Source of the DNA: Chitinophagaceae bacterium
GTDB lineage: Bacteria > Bacteroidota > Bacteroidia > Chitinophagales > Chitinophagaceae
Length of the DNA stretch: 18,508 bases
Direction of reading: 5' to 3'
NCBI GenBank assembly: GCA_025362915.1
Contig: JANYEU010000093.1
Location: 1-18,508, forward strand
Below the pieces are notes generated by a model. It was not told the origin of the DNA, ran no database searches, and worked only from the letters and a program-made list of their open reading frames with translations. The position numbers were made by a program, and so were the translations under genes. Below are positions 7,528 to 14,107 of this stretch, one piece after another. Each line of letters begins with the position of its first letter. Position 1 is the stretch's first letter.

Positions 7528-7779
7528 TGTTGACTTAAATCCTCCGTCTTTAGATTCAAATCCTTAGTTAGTGGACTTAAATCCCTCGTCTGTGGATTCA
7601 AATCCAATGTCTTTAGACTTAAATACACCGTTAGTAGATTCAAGGACGGCGTTAGTAGGCTTAAATCCTTCGTTAGTTGACTTAAATCCTCCGTTAGTTG
7701 ACTTAAATCCTTCGTTAGTTGACCTAAATCCTCCGTTAGTTGACCTAAATCCTCCGTTAGTTGACTTAAATACACCACT
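7528..7779. repeat. Tandem array of twelve 21-bp units
   Basis: Twelve head-to-tail units of exactly 21 bp with no spacers. The best-conserved core is GTTAGTTGACTTAAATCC. Units 1-6 alternate between GACTTAA and GATTCAA versions of the core, and units 7-10 alternate in the tail (CCTTCGTT / CCTCCGTT), so a 42-bp higher-order repeat is visible. The right-hand units (8-11) are the most alike; the left-hand and last ones are diverged. Because 21 is a multiple of three, reading frames stay open on both strands: a minus frame gives a leucine heptad of the type LTEDLSQ, and a plus frame gives VDLNPPL. Openness alone is therefore not evidence of a gene. It lies in the divergent region between the kinase gene and uxuA. 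Confidence 0.93.
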
Positions 7780-8142
7780 TTTAAGGCTTCTGGGATTGTT
7801 TTTGTTCTTTTGAAGATAATTTTTGACGATAAAGAACCCTGATTATAGTTGAGGAGTGTGTACACATATTTTTCGTTTCGTGAGGACATGAAACACAGCG
7901 AAGAATATTCTCGTTCCTACCCAATGCCAACCAACAAGTATAAAGGCAATAGAACAACTATTCCAAAACCGTTCCCGCAAATTAAATAGCCATCGTTTTC
8001 ATTTATTCCCCACTTTTGTCACGCTGGTAAAATTTAGATTGCATCTCAAATTTTTTTATAGAATTGGCTTCGCTTCAGAATTTTCTACTTGAATTTTAAT
8101 TAAACCGTTGGTCATTTACATTAATAAAACAAAATAACTGCT
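7780..8142. other. Spacer between the 21-bp array and uxuA
   Basis: No gene or RNA is recognised here. The stretch contains a 10-bp palindrome TGTGTACACA at 7857-7866 and an A/T-rich leader before uxuA. I could not identify a consensus -7 box for uxuA. Confidence 0.4.
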
Positions 8143-9348
8143 ATGAACAAAGCGAATATGATGGAGCAAACGATGCGTTGGTACGGGCCTAATGACCCTG
8201 TGGGTTTGTGGGATATAAAACAAGCGGGTTGTACAGGAGTAGTTACTGCATTGCATCATATTCCTAATGGACAAATGTGGACTATTGAAGAAATTGAAAA
8301 GAGAAAGTTAGAGATTGAAGCTGTAGGATTAACGTGGAGCGTGGTAGAAAGTGTGCCAGTGCATGAAGGCATCAAAACACAGACGGGTAACTACAAAGAG
8401 TACATAGAAAACTATAAATCATCCATCAAGAATCTTAGCTATTGCGGGGTTAATATTGTGACGTACAACTTCATGCCAGTGCTGGATTGGACAAGAACCG
8501 ACCTTGCCTATACCGTGGAAGATGGCAGTAAGGCACTGCGTTTTGAGAAGGCTGCTTTTGTGGCTTTTGATGTTTTTCAATTGAAAAGAAAAGGGGCGGA
8601 AAAAGACTATACATCAGAAGAATTGGCTCGTGCAGAGGCAAGATATGCAGAGATGAGCGATGAAGAAAAAACATTGTTGCAAAAGAATATCATAGCGGGT
8701 TTGCCAGGAAGTGAAGAGAGTTTTACATTAGAAAAGTTTCAACAGGCACTAGATGCATACAATGGAATTGATGCCAATAAGTTGCGGGAAAATTTAATTT
8801 ACTTCTTGAAGGAAATAATTCCTGTGGCGGATGAGGCAAACGTACAAATGGTTATCCATCCTGACGATCCTCCTTACAGTATCCTTGGTTTACCACGTAT
8901 TGTAAGCACGGCTGCTGATGCGGAAGCATTGTTTGCTGCTGTTCCTTCCTTGAATAATGGCTTATGTTTCTGCACGGGTTCCTTTGGTGTCCGTCCGGAT
9001 AATGACTTGCCCGCAATAGTGAAGCAGTTTGGCGACAGGATAAACTTCATCCATCTACGCAGTACAAAAAGAAATGAATATGGAGATTTCTACGAAGACA
9101 ATCACTTGGAAGGAGACGTGGATATGTTCTCGGTAGTAAAAGAATTGGTGGCGGTGATGAAGAGAAGAAACATCTCTATTGCGATGCGTCCCGACCATGG
9201 ACACCAAATGCTGGATGATTTGAAAAAGAAAACAAACCCCGGCTATTCGGGTATTGGACGTTTGCGAGGATTGGCAGAATTGCGTGGATTAGAAATGGGA
9301 ATAGTAAAATGTAAGAATAAATATGGGATGTGGAATATGTTAGATTGA
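8143..9348 (+). CDS. uxuA: Mannonate dehydratase
   Basis: Dehydrates D-mannonate to 2-keto-3-deoxy-D-gluconate in the hexuronate (glucuronate) breakdown pathway, in the cytosol, with a divalent metal. The 401-residue protein has the family's N-terminal signature (MRWYGPNDPV, residues 11-20, then TGVVTALHHIPNG at 31-43). The metal-site residues match the known ManD ligands: His239 (IHPDDPP), Cys277 (CFCTGS), His304 (FIHLRST) and Asp351 (MRPDHG). Full length for the family. The E. coli protein begins MEQT, which aligns with Met7 here, so the true start could be 8161 rather than 8143. pdxA follows after 46 bases and the epimerase gene after that, all on the same strand, which suggests one transcript. 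No other uronate genes (uxaC, kdgK, uxuB) are in the window. Confidence 0.95.
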   Translation: MNKANMMEQTMRWYGPNDPVGLWDIKQAGCTGVVTALHHIPNGQMWTIEEIEKRKLEIEAVGLTWSVVESVPVHEGIKTQTGNYKEYIENYKSSIKNLSYCGVNIVTYNFMPVLDWTRTDLAYTVEDGSKALRFEKAAFVAFDVFQLKRKGAEKDYTSEELARAEARYAEMSDEEKTLLQKNIIAGLPGSEESFTLEKFQQALDAYNGIDANKLRENLIYFLKEIIPVADEANVQMVIHPDDPPYSILGLPRIVSTAADAEALFAAVPSLNNGLCFCTGSFGVRPDNDLPAIVKQFGDRINFIHLRSTKRNEYGDFYEDNHLEGDVDMFSVVKELVAVMKRRNISIAMRPDHGHQMLDDLKKKTNPGYSGIGRLRGLAELRGLEMGIVKCKNKYGMWNMLD

Positions 9349-9394
9349 CACCATTCATCCATTCTTCCTACATTTACCGTCAAACTTATTAAGT

Positions 9395-10489
9395 ATGAAT
9401 AATGAAATACATAAACCAATTATTGGGTTTACCTGTGGTGATTTGAATGGGATTGGGATAGAACTGATTATAAAAGCCCTGAGTGATAATAGGATTTTGG
9501 ATTTATGTACACCCGTAGTATTTGGCAATAATAAAGCGATAAACTTTTATAAGAAAACATTGCCACACATCAACTTTAATTTTCATAGTACCAAGGAGTT
9601 AAACAGGCTCAATCTTAAGCAAGTAAATGTGGTGAACTGCTGGGAAGAAGACGTTGACATTAAGCCAGGGGAACTTAATGAAACTGGAGGTAAATACGCT
9701 TTGATTTCTTTACAACAAGCAACCGTTGCATTAAAGGATGGCTTTATAAATGCATTGGTAACTGCTCCAATACATAAAAAAAATATCCAATCGGATGTTT
9801 TTAAGCATAGTGGACATACGCCTTACTTTAAAGAGTTTTTTGCAGCGAATGATGTGCTGATGTTTATGGTGGCTGAGAATATGCGGGTAGGATTGGTTAC
9901 AGAACACATACCCATTTCGGAAGTTTCTAAGAATATTTCTAAGGAAAAGATATTAAGTAAGATAAAAATAATGCACCAAAGTTTGCAAAGAGACTTTGGG
10001 ATAGATAAGCCTAAGATTGCTGTACTAGGGCTTAATCCACATGCAGGAGATGAGGGACTGATTGGAAACGAAGAAGAGACTGTGATAAAGTTTGCCATAA
10101 AAGATGCCAAGCACAATATGCTCGTTTGGGGTCCATTTAGTGCAGATGCATTCTTTGCACGGGCTTCTTATGAAAAGTTTGACGGGGTTTTGGCAATGTA
10201 TCATGACCAAGGGTTGATTCCTTTTAAATCATTGGCGTATGGGGAAGGGGTAAACTATACAGCGGGGCTTCCAGTTGTTCGTACCAGCCCCGACCACGGA
10301 ACAGCCTTTGATATTGCAGGCAGGGATAGAGCCGAAGCAGGTTCATTTATAGTAGCCACTTTTGAGGCAATAGATATCTACAGAAGCAGACAAGGTTACA
10401 AGGATGCACGTGCAAATCCGATGAGAAAAATGAGTGCACGCTTTATTGCTAATAGCGTTGATGAAAAATTAGTTGAAGAAGCATCTTAA
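9395..10489 (+). CDS. pdxA: 4-hydroxythreonine-4-phosphate dehydrogenase
   Basis: NAD-dependent oxidation of 4-phosphohydroxy-L-threonine in the DXP-dependent pathway to pyridoxal phosphate. The 364 residues include the three metal-binding histidines expected from the E. coli enzyme: His171 (VTEHIP), His215 (LNPHAG) and His270 (MYHDQG). The C-terminal signature VRTSPDHGTAFDIAG (295-309) is intact. The substrate loop reads SGHTPYF where the proteobacterial enzyme has GHTE; GHTPY is, to my knowledge, common in this phylum. The N-terminal TCGDLNGIG replaces the usual GDPxGIG. PdxA paralogues (PdxA2 type) act on 4-phospho sugar acids, and the neighbour uxuA handles a sugar acid, so a catabolic role cannot be excluded from sequence alone. 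The epimerase gene starts 11 bases after this stop, implying an operon. Confidence 0.92.
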   Translation: MNNEIHKPIIGFTCGDLNGIGIELIIKALSDNRILDLCTPVVFGNNKAINFYKKTLPHINFNFHSTKELNRLNLKQVNVVNCWEEDVDIKPGELNETGGKYALISLQQATVALKDGFINALVTAPIHKKNIQSDVFKHSGHTPYFKEFFAANDVLMFMVAENMRVGLVTEHIPISEVSKNISKEKILSKIKIMHQSLQRDFGIDKPKIAVLGLNPHAGDEGLIGNEEETVIKFAIKDAKHNMLVWGPFSADAFFARASYEKFDGVLAMYHDQGLIPFKSLAYGEGVNYTAGLPVVRTSPDHGTAFDIAGRDRAEAGSFIVATFEAIDIYRSRQGYKDARANPMRKMSARFIANSVDEKLVEEAS

Positions 10490-10500
10490 TAAACACATAT

Positions 10501-11370
10501 ATGATAACGATTAGTAACGAGACACTGAGTGTTTCCATTGCCACCATGGGCGCAGAATTGCAGAATATCTACAATAAACAAACTGGTATTGAGTACTTAT
10601 GGGATGGTAACCCTGACTTTTGGCCTAAAAGAAGCCCAGTTTTGTTTCCAGTTATAGGAGGATTAAAATATGGAAGCTACATACATGATGGTGCTACCTA
10701 TCACTTCAACCGTCATGGGTTTGCAAGGGAATCTGAATTTACAGTTGAGCAACAAACAGAAAACAGTGTTACGCTTGTGCTGGAAACATCTGACGAAACC
10801 TTGAAGGTATATCCCTTTCAGTTTAAGTTTTCCGTTACTTACTCATTAAGCGGTGGTGAATTAAAGAATACCTATCTAATAGAAAATAAAGGAACTGAAC
10901 CGCTTCTTTTTTCCGTAGGTGCACATCCTGCTTTTAGGGTTCCATTGGTAGAAGGAGAAGATTTCACAGATTATTATCTTGCCTTTAATAAAGAAGAGAA
11001 TGCTGGCATCTATCCAATATTGGAAGATGGATTAATCTCTAATTCTTCTGTTCCCTTTTTCAACAGTACAAAAGAACTTCCAATTAAGAAGGAACTCTTT
11101 TATAAGGATGCACTGATATTTAAGGAGCTAAAATCAACAGCCATATCTATTTTCAGTAAGAAAAGTAAACATGGCCTGACCTATAATTATGAAAACTTTC
11201 CTTATATGGGTATCTGGAATGCAAAAGATGCAGACTTTATTTGTATTGAACCTTGGTGTGGTTTAGGCGATGTAGAAGATACTACAGGTATCTTGGCAGA
11301 AAAGGAAGGCATCAATAAGCTGGATGCGGCGGGTAGTTTTACAAGAAGCTGGACTGTGGCTACCTTCTAA
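10501..11370 (+). CDS. Aldose 1-epimerase family protein (LacX-like)
   Basis: A 289-residue beta-sandwich protein of the galactose-mutarotase fold, LacX-like subgroup, which interconverts alpha and beta anomers of sugars or phosphosugars. Expected active-site positions are present: His72 in RHGFAR, His142 in GAHPAFR, and Glu250 in IEPWCG as the probable catalytic base. The opening MGAELQNIYN and the WPKRSPVLFPVIGGL segment (41-55) are characteristic of this subgroup. No signal peptide, so cytosolic. It is the third gene of the uxuA-pdxA cluster, separated from pdxA by only 11 bases, and is followed by a long hairpin. The true substrate is unknown; the context suggests sugar catabolism. Confidence 0.9.
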   Translation: MITISNETLSVSIATMGAELQNIYNKQTGIEYLWDGNPDFWPKRSPVLFPVIGGLKYGSYIHDGATYHFNRHGFARESEFTVEQQTENSVTLVLETSDETLKVYPFQFKFSVTYSLSGGELKNTYLIENKGTEPLLFSVGAHPAFRVPLVEGEDFTDYYLAFNKEENAGIYPILEDGLISNSSVPFFNSTKELPIKKELFYKDALIFKELKSTAISIFSKKSKHGLTYNYENFPYMGIWNAKDADFICIEPWCGLGDVEDTTGILAEKEGINKLDAAGSFTRSWTVATF

Positions 11371-11390
11371 ATAGGGTTGGAATATAGTAG

Positions 11391-11428
11391 AGAAGGGGTT
11401 AGGTAAATTAGTTTACTTAACCCCTTCT
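11391..11428 (+). terminator. Long hairpin ending the uxuA-pdxA-epimerase transcript
   Basis: A 17-bp stem (11391-11407 with 11412-11428) with a single G-T wobble and a TTAG loop lies 20 bases after the epimerase stop. Only TTCTTT lies at its 3' side, with no clean T run after it, so termination strength is uncertain; it could also protect the mRNA 3' end. Confidence 0.65.
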
Positions 11429-11591
11429 TTACGCACATACCCCAATACTCTCTTAATCTTTTGCTTAAAGTTTTCAAATCACCTATTCTCATTTGCATAT
11501 CACTTACTTTTACTTTTTTATTGAACGAATTGCTAACTAAGCCTTAAAAAACTTTCTGTGTCTAGGTTTGCGTGTTCTAAAGAATAGTTTT

Positions 11592-12491
11592 ATGGAAAGA
11601 AGATTTGTTTATTTGATGAACCCAATATCTGGCACATACAAAAAGGAGGATATAAAACAACTTATACAAGACCTTACAACCGCCCAGAATATCCCCTTTG
11701 AAATAATACCCACAAACGCAAGCGGTAATTACGATTTTTTGAAAGATAAGATTAATGCAGAAGGGATAACAGACCTAATCATTGTTGGCGGAGATGGTAC
11801 TGTAAACCAAATAGTAGGCTCGCTATATAAATATGTAGATGTTAACTATGGTATTATTCCTGTTGGTTCAGGAAACGGACTGGCTTATGCGGCGGGTATA
11901 CCACGAAGGCCAAAAGATGCCATACAATATCAATTTACAGGTACAGCAAAATATGTTGATGCCTTTACAATGAATGATAAGTTTTCTTGTATGCTGAGCG
12001 GTGTAGGCTTTGATGCACAGGTGGCACAGGATTTTGCAGCAAGTGGTACCCGCGGATTACTTACCTACACCCAACAAAGCGTACTAAATTTCTTTAAAGC
12101 CCAACCTTACCAATTTGAAATAACAGTAGATGAGTTTACTTTCTTTACAGAATCTTATTTTATTAGCATTGCAAATAGTAATCAATTTGGCAATAATGTG
12201 ACCATTGCGCCACAGGCAAACCTAAGTGATGGGTTGCTGGATATTGTTATTGTACAAAAAATGAGTAAGGCAAAATTGCCTTTTGCTGTTTTGCAACAAA
12301 TTAGGGGTAACAACAAATTGAAGGCATTGGTAAATGAGATAAATACACAAAATGTTCTTTATTTTCAAACGCAAAGTCTTAGTGTAAGAAATCTAAAGCT
12401 TGCACCATTGCATATTGATGGCGAGCCAACAGAAACTGCCGATTTTTTCAAGATTGATATACTGAAAGACTGCTTTAAGTTAATCCATTAA
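11592..12491 (+). CDS. Diacylglycerol kinase-like lipid kinase (DAGKc domain, YegS/BmrU type)
   Basis: A 299-residue soluble lipid kinase of the diacylglycerol-kinase catalytic-domain family, which phosphorylates lipid hydroxyls such as diacylglycerol or related lipids at the membrane face. Motifs: the opening MNPISG with a basic stretch, the nucleotide-binding GGDGT (66-70), GSGNGLA (92-98), GVGFDA (137-142) and, in the C-terminal beta-domain, APQANLSDGLLDIVI (206-220) and HIDGEP (274-279). Length is normal. I chose the ATG at 11592, which starts right before the first beta-strand (MERRFVYLMNP); an upstream TTG at 11568 in the same frame adds eight unrelated residues and is less likely. It stands alone between a hairpin and tRNA-Phe. 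The exact lipid substrate cannot be told. Confidence 0.92.
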   Translation: MERRFVYLMNPISGTYKKEDIKQLIQDLTTAQNIPFEIIPTNASGNYDFLKDKINAEGITDLIIVGGDGTVNQIVGSLYKYVDVNYGIIPVGSGNGLAYAAGIPRRPKDAIQYQFTGTAKYVDAFTMNDKFSCMLSGVGFDAQVAQDFAASGTRGLLTYTQQSVLNFFKAQPYQFEITVDEFTFFTESYFISIANSNQFGNNVTIAPQANLSDGLLDIVIVQKMSKAKLPFAVLQQIRGNNKLKALVNEINTQNVLYFQTQSLSVRNLKLAPLHIDGEPTETADFFKIDILKDCFKLIH

Positions 12492-12556
12492 CAGATTTTC
12501 TTTTAATTTCTTAAAAATAAAGAGAGCAATTATGTCATTAATTCAAACTAGCTCCC

Positions 12557-12564
12557 TATATTTG
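12557..12564 (+). promoter_or_regulatory. Putative -7 promoter box (TAnnTTTG) of tRNA-Phe
   Basis: TATATTTG followed by C matches the Bacteroidota -7 consensus and ends 15 bases before the tRNA 5' end, which is ideal spacing. A -33 box is not obvious. Confidence 0.6.
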
Positions 12565-12579
12565 CAGTCCTTTACGGAT

Positions 12580-12652
12580 GGTGCGGTAGCTCAGTCGGTA
12601 GAGCAAAGGACTGAAAATCCTTGTGTCGCCGGTTCGATCCCGGCTCACACCA
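12580..12652 (+). tRNA. tRNA-Phe (anticodon GAA)
   Basis: A complete 73-base cloverleaf. The acceptor stem is 12580-12586 / 12645-12651, the D-stem GCTC/GAGC encloses an 8-base loop, and the anticodon stem AAGGA/TCCTT has loop CTGAAAA, giving anticodon GAA at 12613-12615. The variable loop is GTGTC, and the T-stem GCCGG/CCGGC has loop TTCGATC. The discriminator is A; the CCA end is not encoded. The acceptor stem has a C-A mismatch at the fifth pair and a G-T wobble at the seventh. It has its own promoter box and terminator, so it is a single-gene transcript. Confidence 0.97.
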
Positions 12653-12657
12653 CGATT

Positions 12658-12694
12658 AAAAAGAACTTCTACAATTGTAGAGGTTCTTTTTTTT
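12658..12694 (+). terminator. Rho-independent terminator of tRNA-Phe
   Basis: A 17-bp stem (12658-12674 with 12675-12691, one G-T wobble) centred on CTACAATTGTAG is followed by an 8-base T run (12687-12694). It starts six bases after the tRNA and is near-perfect. Confidence 0.9.
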
Positions 12695-12801
12695 GTGCCT
12701 ATATTCTCTACGAATTACCACTTGAATTGTTTTCGGATTTGAATAAACAAGAACCCTCTACAAATAATCAATCATAAATATTTTAAATTTCCTTATCAAC
12801 C

Positions 12802-12809
12802 TATTTTTG
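12802..12809 (+). promoter_or_regulatory. Possible -7 promoter box upstream of the DUF2339 gene
   Basis: TATTTTTG fits TAnnTTTG and would give a leader of roughly 70 bases before the ATG at 12884. No -33 box is evident, and in A/T-rich DNA such a match can be chance. Confidence 0.3.
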
Positions 12810-12883
12810 TGCGACTTTGTTATGTATCATTGCTAATGCATAATAACATAAGCTAACTTTTTTCTAACCCTAATCAAACTAAG

Positions 12884-14107
12884 ATGGAGTATATCATTTT
12901 TGCCCTGCTGGTTGCTGTTCTCTTTATTCTTCTAACGTTTAAAAGTGAGTTATCGCATAGGATACATAGTTTGGAATCAAATATTAGTGACCTTAAAAGG
13001 CAACTTGACAAGATTTCCTCTTCAGTTCCTAAATCACTTGTAGATCCTACTCCTTCTGTACCAGTAGAAACAGTGGCAGTGAAAAAACAAGAAAAAGAAT
13101 ATTGGGAATCTGGTTTTAAGGTAGTAGAAAATCCCGAAATGATTGTCCCCGTTATATCTACAGCATTTGAAAAAGAGACAGAAGAAGATTTTATACCAGA
13201 GACCATAAAAGAAACACCTGCACCCATTCAGTTCAAAGTGCCAATACTGCCGGCCGTTATAGACAATAGTTTTCAAGAAGAAGAAAAACCAGGTTTCTTT
13301 GAACGTAACCCAGACCTTGAGAAGTTTATTGGGGAGAACCTTGTTAGCAAAATTGGGATTGCCATACTGGTATTGGCAATAGCCTACTTTGTAAAATTTG
13401 CCATAGACAATAACTGGATTGGTGCTGTGGGCAGGGTCGGCATTGGTATAGTATGTGGTGCCATCTTAACGGGTGCTGCACACAAATTACAAAAAAGCTA
13501 TAAGGCATTCAGCTCTGTCTTGATTGGTGGGGGATTGGCTATTTTCTATTTTACCATTACTCTCGCCTATCAACAGTTTCATCTTTTCAACCAAACGGCT
13601 GCCTTTGTTATTATGGTGGTCATTACCGCTTTTGCGGTTAGTTTGGCATTGTTGTATGATAGGCAGGAAGTGGCAATCATTGCATTAGTTGGTGGGTTTG
13701 CCTCCCCTTTTATGGCTAGCAACGGCAATGGCGATTATAAGACATTATTCATCTACCTGATTATCCTAAACTGTGCCTTGCTAATAATTGCTTTCAAAAA
13801 AGGTTGGCGTTTGCTAAACCTGCTTGCATTTGTTTTTACCATCATTTTATATGACAGTTGGCTATTTTATTCCTTGGATTATAATACGCCATCATCCACT
13901 TACAGGGGAGGCTTTGTTTTTGCTTCCATTTTCTACTTACTATTTTTTGTTATCAATATTTTAAACAATATCAAGGAAAACAAGAAGTTTATCGCTTCCG
14001 ATTTTGGTATATTGCTAGCCAATACAGCATTATACTTTGGCACTGGTCTTACCTGCTGGAGAAAATGGATGCAGCATCTTACAGAGGCATATTTTGTATT
14101 TTATTAG
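12884..14107 (+). CDS. DUF2339 membrane protein, N-terminal part (gene broken by frameshift)
   Basis: First half of a large polytopic DUF2339 protein. Residues 1-18 form a membrane helix, followed by a short coiled coil (about 19-47, HRIHSLESNISDLKRQL) and a Pro/Glu-rich linker to about residue 130. The DUF2339 core then begins with GFFERNPDLEKFIGENLVSK and a series of hydrophobic helices (from KIGIAILVLAIAYFVKFAI), including the family-typical LIGGGLAIFY and VGGFASPFMA. After LYFGTGLT (ending about base 14053) the frame reads a short unrelated tail and stops at 14107. The natural continuation is in the frame one base back, which runs to 15321. DUF2339 proteins are usually 800-900 residues; the joined product would be about 813. 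Function is unknown; family members sit in the inner membrane. Confidence 0.85.
   Translation: MEYIIFALLVAVLFILLTFKSELSHRIHSLESNISDLKRQLDKISSSVPKSLVDPTPSVPVETVAVKKQEKEYWESGFKVVENPEMIVPVISTAFEKETEEDFIPETIKETPAPIQFKVPILPAVIDNSFQEEEKPGFFERNPDLEKFIGENLVSKIGIAILVLAIAYFVKFAIDNNWIGAVGRVGIGIVCGAILTGAAHKLQKSYKAFSSVLIGGGLAIFYFTITLAYQQFHLFNQTAAFVIMVVITAFAVSLALLYDRQEVAIIALVGGFASPFMASNGNGDYKTLFIYLIILNCALLIIAFKKGWRLLNLLAFVFTIILYDSWLFYSLDYNTPSSTYRGGFVFASIFYLLFFVINILNNIKENKKFIASDFGILLANTALYFGTGLTCWRKWMQHLTEAYFVFY
14053..14054 (+). other. Frameshift point in the DUF2339 gene
   Basis: Restoring one base after ACC at about 14053 would give an uninterrupted reading GLT-LLEK-MDAASYRGIF, joining both halves. No heptameric slippery sequence or obvious stimulatory hairpin is seen here. 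A lost base (mutation or sequencing error) therefore fits better than programmed frameshifting, although an AAAA run at 14062-14065 offers an alternative slip site. Confidence 0.7.

Noticed and set aside
7528..7779. CRISPR array
   Set aside because: Units are contiguous 21-mers with no unique spacers, and there are no cas genes nearby.
7571..7813. Plus-strand 80-residue repeat protein (VDLNPPL repeats)
   Set aside because: It is open only because the 21-bp period keeps the frame; it has no non-repeat domain beyond a short hydrophobic tail, and the opposite strand is equally open.
11568..11570. TTG as the start of the lipid kinase gene
   Set aside because: The ATG at 11592 sits exactly before the conserved first strand; the extra eight residues have no family support.
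12532..12777. 81-codon plus-strand reading frame
   Set aside because: It runs through the tRNA-Phe gene and its terminator, so it is not a protein gene.
14053..14107. Programmed -1 frameshifting in the DUF2339 gene
   Set aside because: No X-XXY-YYZ slippery heptamer or downstream stimulatory stem is visible; the AAAA run gives a less natural joint than one missing base. Not fully excluded.
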